64,000 nt of DNA from assembly GCA_026182355.1 (NCBI GenBank), contig JAPFBL010000240.1:481960-545959 (forward strand), given 5' to 3'. Within the stretch, counting starts at the first letter, position 1, and every line of letters starts with the position of its first letter. The notes beneath the pieces are model-generated. The model did not search any database. It saw only the letters and a list, made by a program, of their open reading frames with translations, and was not told the origin of the DNA. Shown here piece by piece: positions 33,438-46,238 of the stretch. The DNA comes from Hermatobates lingyangjiaoensis (taxonomy: Eukaryota > Arthropoda > Insecta > Hemiptera > Hermatobatidae). The position numbers and the translations under genes are program-made.

Positions 33438-33768
33438 GGGACCGAGGTAGTTCAGCAGTTTCTGTTCTCACCTCTATACTGGTAGAACCTGGTTTCGATT
33501 CACTCTCTTGCCACAATTTCTTCATTTGAACAAATCTCTCTGGTTGTCTCTCGGAGAGAAGCTGTACGATGTCAGGAACTTGTTACATATCTTAACTTTA
33601 AATATACTTGAGTCAGGCAACATTTAGGACTCCCAATCTAGAATGAACTCGGTATTGTGTCTCCCTCATCACTAAAATGGGTGCCAAATAATAATCTAGC
33701 CCCACTTTCCACCCTTTGAAAAACACTAAAAGATGAAAGAATTTACATGAGGGCATTGAAAAACAAAC
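33438..33768 (+). repeat. tRNA-derived SINE, subfamily 2
   Basis: A head with a B-box-like cctggtttcgattcac is followed by a body shared with the satellite at 14-16 kb (aggactcccaat, tcactaaaatgggtgccaaa) and the tail aagatgaaag with gagggcattgaaaaacaaac. This is the likely single-copy ancestor form of that satellite. Confidence 0.85.
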
Positions 33769-33934
33769 ATTTTTGTTTTAGAGAATATCAAAATTTTGGC
33801 AATCAGACTTTTATTTATCCAACTTTAGTAAACACTCGTACAATTGTCCTTGGCTATAAGTTTTACAGGATTTACTTCAATCAAACTAATTGCCAGACTG
33901 AATTTAGTTAGAGAAAAAAAAATATTACCTAGAA

Positions 33935-34634
33935 CAGAGATTCCCAAAGTGGGTTCTGCAGAACCCAGGGGATCCTTATCGGACTGTCTGGGGTTCCGCA
34001 AAAAACATTTAGAGAGAAAATGTTTCTAACTTTTTTTTTCTTTAGTGGGTATGGATTTATTCTGTGTTTCTTGTGAATCATAAAACCGAATAATACTTAT
34101 ACACTTAAATAGAAATGGCCAAAATTTTATTCATATTTAGGATGAATCACTAGTCATGTTTTGGAGCTATCTGATTCCCGAATTTCTTTCTATTGTAAAA
34201 ATAGCACTTCACACATTGCTGCCACTTCCCACTACCTAATTATGTAAAACCAGTTTTTCCTTTTATACTGCCATAAAAAACTAAATACCAAAGTAGACTT
34301 AATGCTCTGTCTGACTTGAGAATCAAACTTTCAACTATAAAACCAAAAATGATTACAAAATAATCTTTGTGTTAAAGTCGCTAATAATTCATGTTTCATG
34401 TGTTATGTACTTGTGGAAGATATGAAAATTAAAATCTTTTAGTTTTGAATTTTTCTTCAAAAAATACACATTGCAGTAATAGTACTTTTTAATTGTTTTT
34501 TAACATACTTACTATTTATAAAAGCATATGAAAATATTTATATTATAATTGTATAAAATCATTTGAATCTGGGGTTCCTGGGTAAGTTACTGAAGCAAAA
34601 AGTGTTCCTCGTCGAAAAAATTTGAAAAACTCTA
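33935..34634 (+). mobile_element. hAT-type MITE, second copy
   Basis: The left end is cagagattcccaaag and the right end tttgaaaaactcta. Its inside is collinear with 9602-10186 (gggttctgcagaacccaggg; gtgggtatggatttattctg). The flanks acctagaa and tctcagaa are only partly alike, so the target duplication has decayed. Confidence 0.8.
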
Positions 34635-35019
34635 TCTCAGAAGAAACAGATACACCAGAATTATTTATTCATAATTACTTAACTTACCTGTCAGGTATTA
34701 CCTGAATCATTAATTATACCTGACCTTGAATACAAACTAGTTTATAATAATAATAATTTACTTATTTATCTAGAGAGATTTTAAACTTTACACAAAGTGA
34801 TAAACAAATGAATGCAAAAACAACACAAAAAATGGAATATATAAGAAAAGCTGTTATGCAATAAACAGAAATAATTGTTTTAAAATTGATAGGATTATTC
34901 CTTCAGAATAAAGGATCTAATTTTTAAATAATTATGCACAAACAGGATATTTTTTTGAATAATTGTTTTTTCTTACCATTTATTATCAATATAGTTAATT
35001 AATATACAGTTAATCCATA

Positions 35020-35190
35020 TATAACAGATTCAATAATATATCGACCGTTTGATAGAATAGGTATGTTCTCTAATCGGGGTTCGGTCAATTTTGCAGGATA
35101 AAAAATCAAACTCTCGTTGCCAACGAGAGTTTGATTTTTTATCCTGGAAAATTGACCGAACCCCGATTAGAGAACATACCTAGTTAATCC
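35020..35190. repeat. Foldback family 3, compact pair
   Basis: The sequence ggttcggtcaattttgcagg, then aaaaaatcaaactctcgttg, meets its own complement at about 35110. Arms are about 75 bp with virtually no loop. Confidence 0.8.
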
Positions 35191-35224
35191 ATATAGTTAA
35201 GAGGTAGGTTATGTTAGGTTTCAT

Positions 35225-35665
35225 CTGCTGTGATCTTTTGCTACCGTGCATTTCACCAAATCTGCGACTGCTCAGAGGTAGTTTACAGAAACATTTTGTG
35301 CCTGTTTCCCATTATTTTCCTTCGATAAACTGAAAAATCATTATTCGGTGTTTCATTGATATACATTACTTCTCTTTCACGTTCACGCCACAATATATTT
35401 TATCTTTTCTCAGTATCTTTATTTCACTTACACGCTTGAGACACGCTAATTCAGACACGCTTGAGAACTTTAAATAAGAGGGAGAATATGTTTAAACTAA
35501 TTAGACCGGCTTAACTATAGATTTGCAGCCAGCTATTGAAAGAGAAACCAATTGTAATAATTGTCCAATTATACTTTTTTTTTTCAATATATTGTTACTA
35601 CATACTTTGTTTCAAGTGGTAATCGTCGATCGTGATTTGTTTAATTGTCCTTGGTTTGATTGCTT
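35225..35665 (+). repeat. Dispersed repeat, copy 2 (partner at 2570-3010)
   Basis: This is the second copy of the unclassified repeat, with extra bases around 35380-35440. It ends 40 bp before a hAT-like terminus. Confidence 0.7.
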
Positions 35666-35705
35666 TTTTATTGAAAATCAATTGACACTTTAGAATATTC
35701 AAAAA

Positions 35706-36080
35706 CAGTGGCGTAGCAAGGAGGGAGGTGGGAAGGGTCCCTGGGGGCGGCATTTTCAGAGGGTAAAAATAGAAAATAAAAAAAAAAGAAATAATAAAAA
35801 ACTAACAAAAAATCAGAAATTTTATACCAAAATGAGTTTTTAAGGTTGTAATATGTTTTTATGTTTTTTTGTGTGTAATACTCTTTTTAAACGAATTTTT
35901 CAACTGTAGTATTAGCAAATTAAAAAAAAATTATTTTAAATTTTTCGAAACTAACTTTTTAAAAGGGTTGAAAGTTTATTAGGCATATTTTTGTTTGCAT
36001 TCCCATTTAATTTAATTTAACTATTTTTTTATGATTTTAATTATACTTTTTTTTGGAATCTGTAGAATAACCGATCAAAA
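35706..36080 (+). mobile_element. hAT-like non-autonomous element, left part
   Basis: It starts cagtggcgtagcaaggaggg, a common hAT-type terminus. The inside aligns with 53830-54100 (tttataccaaaatgagtttt; ttttcaactgtagtatt). The right end was not found. Confidence 0.6.
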
Positions 36081-36164
36081 AAAAAAGCCGGTAATCGGTT
36101 GACGTTATCACCCGCTAGGGGATCGGTTTAACCAATAAAAAAAATACTGCACAATGAACATGCT

Positions 36165-36350
36165 ACATTGGGTGTCCAAAATTAAGTCTAACTCAAATGT
36201 ATTCCGAGTAGAGTTCTTTAAAAATACTTCAAGACCGACGGATTAACGTTCCCACCTTTTTTTTTTTACCTCTCACGTGAATAAATCTGGGGTCATAGTG
36301 GATATAGAACCCCGGATCTACCAGTTCAGAAGTAAGCACGTAAATTACTG
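36165..36350 (-). repeat. Degraded SINE, reverse strand
   Basis: The sequence tctcacgtgaataaatctgg and accccggatctaccagttca, then agtaagcacgt, complements the SINE head. A poly-T interrupts it. Confidence 0.6.
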
Positions 36351-36479
36351 GATTTTACGTAAATCACCCTCCCCGCCGTTAAGAGGTGAAAATTCGTCCT
36401 TTTCAGGAATATATGGCACAAGCTTTTTACTTCCTGTCTTTAGTAAAACGTTTATAATTAACTACAAATAATTTGATTT

Positions 36480-37925
36480 ATGATGCCTCTGACAGATATT
36501 TTTAAACTATCCAACTTAACAACTCAATTTTGCACTAATAATTTGTTTCAGAGTTTGGATTCGCTAGAGGCAGTTTTAAGAGAAATCTGTAAATTTAAAA
36601 CTATTTTGTATAATGACCTATAAGATGAGTGTAAGATTTGTTAAAATCTCTTTAAACTATTACATAAACCGTGAACATCGTCGTTTTACTTCGTAGGTCA
36701 GTTCAGAGTTCATCTTTACAATGTATTCTGATCTATTCATTTAGCACCATTATGATCAGAACTACTTTAAATGAATCGTAAATGACCATTGAATTAGGAT
36801 TTTATTATTATTATTAGATTAAAAGTTGGTACCATCCTTGAAAAGTTAGGATAGATCCATTTTTTTGGATAGCCTTAAGACTAAATATAATTGCATATAA
36901 TAAAAGAATGATTTAATTATATCATCGTTCTTGAAGATTAATATCATAAAAATTTTTAATTAGACTGAAAAAATGACGTAATTTGATTGAAAGAAAACTG
37001 AAGTCTTTAAGTTTATTTGTTCTTTATAACATTACTTTATTTTCAATTTTTTGGTAACTAATCAACTATTTCCTGGAAAAAGAGGTGAAAATACACAGGA
37101 ATCCATTACATTCCTGAAATGTTATTACAGTTTTCATGTTTCTCTGTAAATGTTATTACAGAGAAGTAATAACGTGTTACTTCTTTGTAACCTCGTTATT
37201 AAAAATTGTGAATATTTATTCAACTTACCTTCTTAATCTTCGTTAAAATCTCTAATCTTACAAGTTGGAAACAAATAAAAAGACAATTTTAATATCTTTT
37301 AAAAATAATAATATTTAATTAAAAAAAATTTGTTAACATTTCATTGAAATAACTTCTACAATTTTAGTACTTTAAAAAAAAAAAAAAGAAGAACATCAGG
37401 AAATCAATTTATTTATTTCATTAAATTGATTTTTTTTTTTGTACTTAGTTGAGAAGGTTGATGGTTATCTCGAAATTGCCACTAATTACGAAACAGAGTC
37501 ATCTGAGGAGGAAATTTGAGAATGAAGGTCACAACTTGTCACTGATTAGAGCTGTAAACCTGACAGACCTGCAGAGAGAGTCTTATTAAAAGCAGTTCCA
37601 CTCAATTGGACCATAATCCATCATAGATTAAACTATATTACTTTATCACTTGTTGACATCATAATTATATATTGCTTTTAATGTATTTATATTTGGGAAA
37701 TGTTATAGATATAATTAGAATTGGACTCAGCAGACTTACTATTCTTATATGAAGGCTAAATTACGAAAAATTATGTTTAAAAATTATTTCCTTCTTTTTT
37801 CTAATTTTTTTTTTTTACTTTATTATTTCATTAAACATACAAATTTGAATGACCTATGCATTTGAAATACAATTTTAGGAATGGTGAAATGAATTTTAGG
37901 ACATACAAATTATCATCTATTTATA
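36480..37925. other. AT-rich intergenic, nothing recognised
   Basis: A poly-A run and a small hairpin near 37145-37200 are the only marks. Confidence 0.5.
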
Positions 37926-37929
37926 TTTA

Positions 37930-37972
37930 AAAATCGTTTGTTAACGATTTTTAAATATAAAAACTGTAGTTA
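37930..37972. repeat. Short perfect palindrome
   Basis: Arms tatatttaaaaatcgtt and aacgatttttaaatata (17 bp) surround three bases. Confidence 0.8.
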
Positions 37973-38480
37973 TTATTTCTGAATAAATCAGAGCATAGTT
38001 TTTAGAGCATTCGTCAATTTATTCCACTTCTGTAGTCCTAAATACATTGACGATGTCTTCTATCGTAATTATGAGGTAACCTTTTTCCTACAGCTCCTTT
38101 CTTACTGTCACTCATCTTTTTTCCAAAAGTCTTATTTCTTTTCTTGGCGATGATGCTTTTATTTATTTTTTCTTTTTTATCGTGAGCTGAGGATATTCTT
38201 TACGTAGATAAATTGACGCAAATTCTCCGACTGAGTCAGTGACAATACGTTGAAACGGACGCAAATCACGACCTTAACTCATTTGCTTGAAACAGAAATG
38301 AATTTGATCAGCTGCTGTCCAGTTATGCAAATTATACTGGAAATGTTTGCATTATAATAAACACAAGGTTGCACTGTTTAATAAATCACAGTTGATGATT
38401 TTATCAAGTTCATTATCATACTATCCTGCATATCGTTAAATTTGTTTTATTGTTCGTTTGACAATTCCATTCGTTGACAA

Positions 38481-38788
38481 GGTGGAGGTCAGCCTAGCTA
38501 AGTAGTAAATGTATTCGCCTCTGAACTGGTAGGTCTGGGGTTCGATACCCACCTGGCCCTCGATTTACTCACGTGAGAGGTGAATATATATGAGCACGGA
38601 GAGGATGTTAAGCCATCGGTCCCGAGCCTGTACGATGTCAAGTACTGTTTAAAGATCTCTACTCTAAATACATTTGAGTTAGGCAAAATTTAGGGCTCTT
38701 AATGTAGAATCTACCTTTATTGTGTGGTAACGCAAAGGGCCAAATGTTCAGCCTATGTATGTTCCCTTGTGGGACACTGCAACCTAAA
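38481..38788 (+). repeat. tRNA-derived SINE
   Basis: A box with agcctagctaagtagtaaat, B box tggggttcgatacccacc, body tgtacgatgtcaagtactgt, and a tail cut to gcaacctaa. Confidence 0.88.
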
Positions 38789-39029
38789 GGGTTACCTACT
38801 ACTACTTATTGACTAACTCAGGTTCAAGTTCCTTTAAATAATGTAACTCTTTTTTTCATGAGTAGTGACTATCAATCTATTAAGAAAATGATAAATAAAC
38901 AAAATAGTTTAATTAGCAACTAGGCAACTATTTACCCCTAACACCTGTGATATTTATAATTATTCTTTACAATATTAAGTACCTCAGAAAATTGTCTCAG
39001 TAATAATGCCCAACCGTTAAATATATTGT

Positions 39030-39460
39030 TCGGAGCACCCTTTATATACACGCCACATAGTTTATTTTTTTTTATTAATACTCTCTTCCGACATAGATTT
39101 CCAGATTATATGTATACAATTAGGATATTCATACCCTCTTGCCACATAGATTTTTATAGTCTTAATGTACACACTTAGTAAACTCATACTCTCTTCCCGC
39201 ATTGATTTCCACACTATGCGTATACGTCTAGTGTTATCATACTATTTGCCGCATAGAGTTCCATACTATATGAAAACGTCTAGTATTCCGATACTCTCTT
39301 GCTCCATGGATTTTTATACTCTTACGTACAGGATTAGTACACTCATAACCTCTAGCTGCATAGATTTTACTTTCTTTACATCCATATTCTTTATGCACAT
39401 TCACTCTTCCCGCATGGATTTTACATTCTACGTACGAGCTTAGTGCATTCATACAATTCC
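39030..39460 (+). repeat. Minisatellite, about 57-bp unit, diverged
   Basis: Repeats of the form ctcttccgcatagattttca, tact and a (c/t)gtacacgcttagtacac part occur about seven times. The 92- and 71-residue frames on both strands are repeat translations. Confidence 0.75.
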
Positions 39461-39612
39461 TCCTATAAATTTCTCTACTGTTTAAGTAATAATTTTAAAA
39501 TAAGAATTCTGCCTTCCCATAAAATATTTACACTTTTTAAGTATACACTAATTGCACGTATGCCCTATTTAGTACACATTTCGGAACTATTACCATGTAC
39601 GCATAGTATATA

Positions 39613-40620
39613 CGTTGTTCAATAAGTTTTCTCGTTCGATAAGAAAAACACAATGTTATGGTTCAAAATACACTTTATTGTTCAGTATAATCAGTTGTCC
39701 TGATTAAAAAGGATTTTTTTCTTCTGCAAACCGGGTCTTTTTTCACGAATTTTTTCCTTTAACTGGTCCAAAAGGTTGTAATAATATTCAGAATTAATTG
39801 TTTTACCAGTTTGCAAGTAATCTACAAATAAAATTCCTTTCGCATCGCAAAAAACTGATGCCAGAACCTTCTTGGCCAATTTCTGGACACGAACTCGTTT
39901 CAAAGCCGAACAACCAGGCCTACACTACTCTTTAGCCTCTTGTTTTGATTTAGGATCATGGTGATAGACCCAAGTCTCATCCATAGTGATGAATCGACGC
40001 ACAAAATCCACTTTATTCTTTTTAAAACGCTCCAAATGTTGTTGAGAAAGTCGCATTCGAATGTGTTTTTGTTTAATTGTTAGCGAATGCGGCACCCATT
40101 GTGCACACAGCTTTTTAAAACTCAAAATTTCATTTAAAATATGACTCACACTGCCTAATGAGGTGTCTAGAGCCTCTACTAAATCCGTCTCAGTCAATCG
40201 ACGATCTTCCAAAACCATATCCTGTACTTCGGCTACGATTTCTTGTGTTGATGCGGTTTTTGGACGTCCTTCACGTTGATCGTCTTCAAGGCTTGTATGA
40301 CCACGTTTAAATTCAGCAACCCATCTTTCTACTGTTCTAATTGAAGGTGAACGTTCATTATACACTCTTAACATTCGTTCGTGAATTTCTTTTGGTGCTA
40401 CACCTTCCAAAAATAAGAATTTTATCACTGCACGATATTCAATTTTTTCCATTGTCAAAAATACTGTGACACGGCGACACTAAATGGCTTGTAAACAAAG
40501 AATGAATTGACTGATTGAAATGAACCTTCACATACGTTGATAAGAAGAGTGAACCAACAAAACAAAAACAAATTTGGACTAGTCGGTCTTATCGACCGAC
40601 AAAACTTATTGAACAACCTG
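39613..40620 (-). mobile_element. mariner element with internal deletion
   Basis: Inverted termini: left gttgttcaataagttttctc, right (reversed) gttgttcaataagttttgtc, with TA outside on both sides. The total is about 1.0 kb against about 1.3 kb for complete relatives. It carries one broken transposase. Confidence 0.93.
39691..40458 (-). pseudogene. mariner transposase, broken
   Basis: Reading starts at 40458. The helix-turn-helix part has EKIEYRAVIKFLFLEG and RTVERWVAEFKRG, then the GRPKT linker and the first catalytic Asp in FITMDETW. The frame meets TAG at 39927-39925, where relatives usually have Trp. The same frame continues as KRVRVQKLAKKVLASVFCDA and INSEYYYNLLDQLKEKIREK to the second catalytic Asp (FNQDN), followed at once by TGA. 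The last third, including the third catalytic Asp, is deleted. The protein cannot be active. Confidence 0.92.
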
Positions 40621-41043
40621 TACATAGAGTCCTTTATACTGTTATATGCTGTTTACCTGTATTCATAACATAAGTACACTTTCTTCTCCAATAGATTCGG
40701 ATGTTGCAATTTTTTCTGTGTAATGTCCATTTGAATTCCTTGCACATGCTATATAAGTGTTTCTTGTTTCATTTTTATAGTAATCATTCAAATATTAATG
40801 ATACAAGTATTATTTTTTATTTAATTTTTGGTACATTTTACGAAAATGCTAAATGATCTGTGTAGTATTCAAAATACTATATATAGTACTCATATGGGTA
40901 TAGTACAGGCTGGAGTGGCCTGTATTCGACTTTATTATCAGTAAAGTTTATATCAAACTTCTTAATAGACAATTATTATTTTGTTTTATTTAATTTTATT
41001 TAACCATTTCTATTAAAATGGTTGAAGATTGAACTCCTGTTCT

Positions 41044-41142
41044 AATCAGTCTAATATCACATAAATTAGTTTTCCAGTTCATCTAACATCACATAAATTG
41101 GTTTTCCAGTTCATCTAACATCACATAAATTGGTTTGGGATC
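41044..41142 (+). repeat. Three-copy tandem repeat, 33-bp unit
   Basis: The unit catcacataaattggttttc, followed by cagttcatctaa, occurs three times with few changes. Confidence 0.9.
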
Positions 41143-41779
41143 GGATAAGTAAGTTTTGTACACTCCGGCAGTACTATATGTCTAGAAAAAACGATATCTA
41201 ATGATCATATCAATTACTTGTTATTAAGTTTCGTTCTAATAATGAATATAACTTAATAATAATGAATATTAATTTAACTATACAATTTTTTTTGTCTAAT
41301 ATTGTCGTTACGGTCACCTAAGAACGAGATATCAATTTATATTATCTGACTCAGACAACAAATATATTGAAAAATGTAGTAACCATCATGTATGTAGTTT
41401 AATTAGCCCATTAATAACACTAAGAATTAGATATAGCCTTTTTATTATATTCGTTTTTCATTTCTACTATTTATGAACATTTTGTGTTGTTAAGGTTTTA
41501 TGAAAAAAATTTGAATGTTGAAGCTCATTTATAAAAAAAATTAACGAATTTACTATTAAAGATAGGCAGGCACCTTAGCCTTAAAAAATTTTTTATAGCA
41601 ATTGGATGGAAAAGTGTGGCTAAGCAAAGGGCTAGGCAAAGGGCTAAGCATTGTCAATTGACACCTGACTGCAGTCCTGGCTGAAATATGAATCATGGGT
41701 ATAATAACAATCTTAAGCATTGTGCTTGAAATGCAAAACAGTTCAATAGTAAAATCATTAGTTTTGCAAACCGTAATTG

Positions 41780-41975
41780 TGTGGTATTTACTCATTCTGA
41801 GGTAAAATGGATAAACCAACAAAAAATAAAAGACAGTTGTCTTCACTTGACCAACCCGTCAGTCCACATCCTTGGTGTCTTCCTGATGATGAACACAAAG
41901 TGTTCGAAACGCGTTGAATAAAACTTCATTTGTGTAGAGACTTTTGTTGGTTTATCCATTTTACCTCAGAGAAAG
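41780..41975. repeat. Foldback element, family 4, with intact core
   Basis: Outer arms are gaggtaaaatggataaacca and tggtttatccattttacctc. The sense core at 41880-41918 is one of the best in the window. The 96-residue frame at 41556-41846 overlaps it by chance. Confidence 0.8.
41880..41918 (+). ncRNA. Hammerhead-ribozyme-like motif (family 4)
   Basis: TTC, CTGATGA, one unpaired T, stem II GAACAC/GTGTTC with loop AAA, GAA, palindrome ACGCGT, T, GAA. Stem I (TTC/GAA) pairs over 3 bp and stem II over 6 bp. It has the same 39-nt length as the motif at 63151. Confidence 0.55.
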
Positions 41976-43059
41976 TTCAATTGTATCTTAACAAATGAAA
42001 GAAAGTGTATCTCGACTCATTTCTTGTTTTATAGAATACTCTATTTCAGTCCTAAGTATATCATTAAAAAGAAATAATGAACCAAATATATTTGATATTG
42101 GTGAAGTACCTGGAAGAGATGATTGAAAGAAGGGCTTTGTCCTCTAGATGGTGGTGCCATCTGGAGTAGCTGAATTATATGTCTAAGAATATTTTAAAAG
42201 ACCCAATAGGAAAAGGCAAACCTTTTGACTTGGTGAAGGACAATTGGTGGTCACTCGAGTGTATAAACGGAGTTGACTTGGAGCTCATTGATCGAAGGGC
42301 CATCTGCTGCAGGACTAATAGTGACAAAATGGGCTTCTCACACCCAATAAGGACCCCAGCCCTTTGTGCCTCGCTCACACATAGGCCCTTTACAAACCAT
42401 AACTCTACCTTCCCCCAAAACTCCTTTTGGTCGTCGTTTAAATACTTCCAAAACTTCCTTCTGATTTCACACCTAACTTAATATACAACGCTCTTCTTCA
42501 AATCTTAAATTCGATATATCAGCTACAAACTGATAAACTTTCTAGTTAACTGTTCTAAAAAAAAAATTCTTTTTCACTGATATCTTTTAGAAATTTTTCT
42601 GAACTTTTTTCTTATCGATTTCTATTATTAATGATTGATAACTTACACTATTTCTTTTTAAAAATTAGTAACATGTGTCAACTGTTGATAATAGTTTCTG
42701 TTGAATGTTGAAATCGCAGAATTATTCACAGTCCACTGGTAAGTCACGTACGCGAATACCCGAGAGTCTGAAGGCTAAGCATTTTGTAAACAAATTATCG
42801 CAGTTACTCATATGACATGGACCATTTAGGGATTATTTGACTCAACTTCATATAAAGGACACTCGCGCTTTCCAGTGATATTAAGGAACACCACAATCCT
42901 CTGGGCACGTAATATTTGACCAGACATTTTGTGAAGTTGAGAGGTTTTTTCTTTGAAATGTTTTACTCAATTGACATAAAAGACTGGAAAAAATATTCGC
43001 TAAAACTCTATAATGCAGGTTACTTTGTTCTTGCATAATGACTGGAAACGAATGTACTG

Positions 43060-43640
43060 GAAAGGGCGTGATCCAAAAGTTTGTTGGGACTCTGCAGTCC
43101 TCAATCTTTGTTGGCTCAAATTAATATTTTACGCATATATGGATCTTACAGTGTAGATGTACCATATTGTTTGGGGCCAATTAAGATGATTGAAATAACT
43201 TTTTTGGCCAAAATCTGTTTTTAGACATTTTTTTTTCTACGAAACTACTATCTTTAGAGTCTTGAAATTTTCGCATTGTCATGAAACCAACTAAAAGAAT
43301 TACAGAAAAAATTCTCAGATTTCCAAAACAACTAAAAATATTTTTTTTTTCAATAAAATAAAAAAAATTTGACTTATAATTCAATCTGAAAGGTTATAAG
43401 GATGATATAGGTCAAACTGTTTCATAAATCAGAATAAAATTTTAACTTAAAATAGAGCGTTATTTGGAGGATGAAATGTGATTTTTTAAAAATACATTTA
43501 CAGAAAGGGGCGTTGTGCTATATTTTGTTTTTTTTTTAACCCTACACCACTTACTTTAAAACAATGAAATTTTGCGAAAAAAGTAAACCTAGAATTAGTA
43601 ATTAAAAAAAAATTCACAAAATTCCGATTATGGCAAAGGA
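43060..43640 (+). repeat. Unclassified dispersed repeat, third copy
   Basis: This is homologous to 3080-3780: tagagtcttgaaattttcgc and gacttataattcaatctgaa, then caatgaaattttgcgaaaaa. It shows that the element extends at least 550 bp. Confidence 0.65.
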
Positions 43641-44289
43641 AAATATACCTATAAAAACTGAATAATCATCTTGTTATACTGGCTCTATACTGAATAATGG
43701 ATCACTTGTTATACTTGTCGGGTTGATTTTCATTTATGAGGGACGAACAGACTGATTTGGCTTCTTTTATAATGGTATAGATGTGGATTAATAGCTTAAT
43801 ATTTTTCCTCCCTGTGAAACTGAGAAGGCTGTGAAATATTATTTAGAACGCATATAAAATTAAATGTAATTAAACGAAATCTACACAAATATAGGCACCA
43901 AGTTGGTGATTTTAATAAAAGCACACACATGATCTTTTTTTGCGAGAATATTAAAGCTTCCTCCCATTTCTAGCCTTCATTGATGTTGTATTAGATATCC
44001 ACATTAGGCTTGGTAACTATTGAATTCGTCAAGATCTACTCAGCTAATACCTACTAGTTGTAAAACTCATAAACATAAATATTTTTTCTGTTAGTGTTCT
44101 CTCAACTATCTTGTTTTGGTCTTTTCGCACATGTCTGCCACTAAATCATCAAAAATGCTTCAACAGTTTTTCTTTTATTTTAAAATTCCCGACCAAAATC
44201 TAATTAAAATATGTAGTCAAAAACCAGTATTAAAAATTAATTTATAGGTATATATTCTTATATGGTTACATACTATTCCACATTGCCGA

Positions 44290-44830
44290 TTCCATCATCG
44301 TCAGAGTTCAATCTTTTGAGCATGATTGCGGAAATAAATTTTAAAAAATTGATATACATTTATACAAGCTTTTAGACCACTGATTCTTAAAGTTCAAAGA
44401 TGGGTTTTTTGAGGATTTTTGGTCTAAAGAAATAACACTCCTGATTATACGCCAACATTTCGCCAAAAATTGTTTGACTTTTTTCCAGGCTAAAAATAAT
44501 TTATTGACGACATAAGTGGTGAAAACAGTAAAAAATAATTATGTTTAAACAACACATGTTTCCTATTAAAAAAACAATAACACTGGCTATGTTTGTGATT
44601 TTCTTTTACTTTATGTGGTATTTATGGTTTGGTTTATTGTGTTTTTTTGGTTTTCTGTTAGTTAATATTTGTTTTCACTACTTATGTCGTCAATAAATTG
44701 TTTTTAGCCTTGAAAAAGTCAAACAATTTTTGGCGAAATGTTGGCGTATAATCAGGAGTGTTATTTCTTTAGACCAAAAATCCTCAAAAAACCCATCTTT
44801 GAACTTTGTAAAATTGTTTATATATTTTCT
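44290..44830. repeat. Long inverted repeat, arms about 160 bp
   Basis: Arms 44375-44545 and 44655-44820 are complementary (acattattgacgacataagt-type and its partner). The right arm has cttgaaaaagtcaaac and tggcgaaatgttggcg, a decayed form of the same motif plan. A second CTGACGA-like site (minus strand) lies near 44298. Confidence 0.65.
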
Positions 44831-45079
44831 GAATTACAAATTTAACTGATTTATATGTAAACTCGATTGAAATAGTCATTCACGGTAGAGAGTTCTCGAA
44901 GGTATAATTAAGGATACCGATTCAGTATAAAAATGATACCCATCACAAGGTCAAAAAATAGTACTCCATGTAAATTGTTATTAATTAAACCATTCTTTTG
45001 AAGTGATTACGCAACGCACACATATGATAATAAATAAGAATACGTCTCCGACTCTCCTGGTTCACATAGTTTTATAATA

Positions 45080-45838
45080 TATATTAACATCTAAACTACA
45101 GTAAGAAATTCAGAAATGGTAGTGAAATCTTTCAACCAAAACAATTGGTCTTCGTTTGAGTCGCATGTGAACTGAAACAATTGAAATAAGACATCTGGTA
45201 TGGTATTAAGTAAGGAAAGGAGATAAGAGAGGTAAATGGGCTTTAAAAACAAGGAAAAAATGAAGCAACAACACAAATGAAAATTCAGGGTAAACAAACG
45301 AGTTCTGTTCAGGTAGAAATAATTAAACAGATGAAATACTATAAACGTTAGTAATAGTTTATGTAAACTAGATACTAGTATTAATGACCGCAATATCCTT
45401 CTCCATCAGGGTTAACAACTAGCAAATAGCGTTTTAGTTATTTCTTCCTGAACTGTTTCCCCTGACGAAGTCGACGGGTGTCTTCACTCCCCTGGCCTTA
45501 ACGCCACGTAAAATACTTTTCTTCTTTCCCTTCCTTTCAATGTGACTCTGAAAAAGACGAATTTCATGGTTCAAAGACCTTAGTGCCATATTGTCAAATA
45601 ATATTATTTATAATAATCAACGTCTAAACCACAGTGAAAAATTACTGAAATCTTTTAACACATAACAAATAGTCTTCGTCAGAGTCCAAAACTGATACTG
45701 AATCAGTTTTAATATCAGTTTAAACGCTGAAGAAGACCACTTGTTTTGGTTGAAAGATTTTAGTTAGTTATCTGATTTCTTATTGTGAAAGGACTTTTTT
45801 TTTCACTTCACACGTTCGTTGCAAAATGTAGTTATTAC

Positions 45839-45840
<2 letters not shown>
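45080..45840. repeat. Old family 1 foldbacks
   Basis: Diverged arms near 45090-45170, 45545-45590 and 45630-45830 keep gtcttcgtcagagtc, gaagaagaccacttgtttt and ggttgaaagattttag. The 100-residue minus frame 45091-45393 includes an arm translation (DSNEDQLFWLKDF). Confidence 0.6.
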
Positions 45841-45841
<1 letters not shown>

Positions 45842-45886
<45 letters not shown>

Positions 45887-46198
45887 TTAGCTTCAGCTAC
45901 TCAAAGGGACTACTTCTACCCGATGACGATGACTGTCGAAATATCGTTGTGAGTCTTTTGTGTGTGTCTTTATTTGTTTTTTCTCTTTCATGTGTTAACT
46001 ATATATATATATATCCACTTAAAATTCGAAAAAAACGATCCAAACTGGACGCAAATCATTTCACAAATGAAGAAAAGCAACACACAGAGAAAGAGACACA
46101 CTTACAGACACAAATTTTTGGATGATCCGTTTTCAGAAGAAAATTTGAGTTTGTAAGTATGTCTCTTTCTCTGTTTGTTGCTTTTCTTCATTTGTGAA

Positions 46199-46238
<40 letters not shown>

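Noticed and set aside
42175..42481. Overlapping 100- and 67-residue frames on opposite strands
   Set aside because: Both look like fragments of one old repeat; neither has a motif I can name, and similar phrases in other frames suggest frameshift decay.
45091..45393. 100-residue hydrophobic minus-strand frame
   Set aside because: It is a chance frame across an old foldback arm, without splice or domain support.
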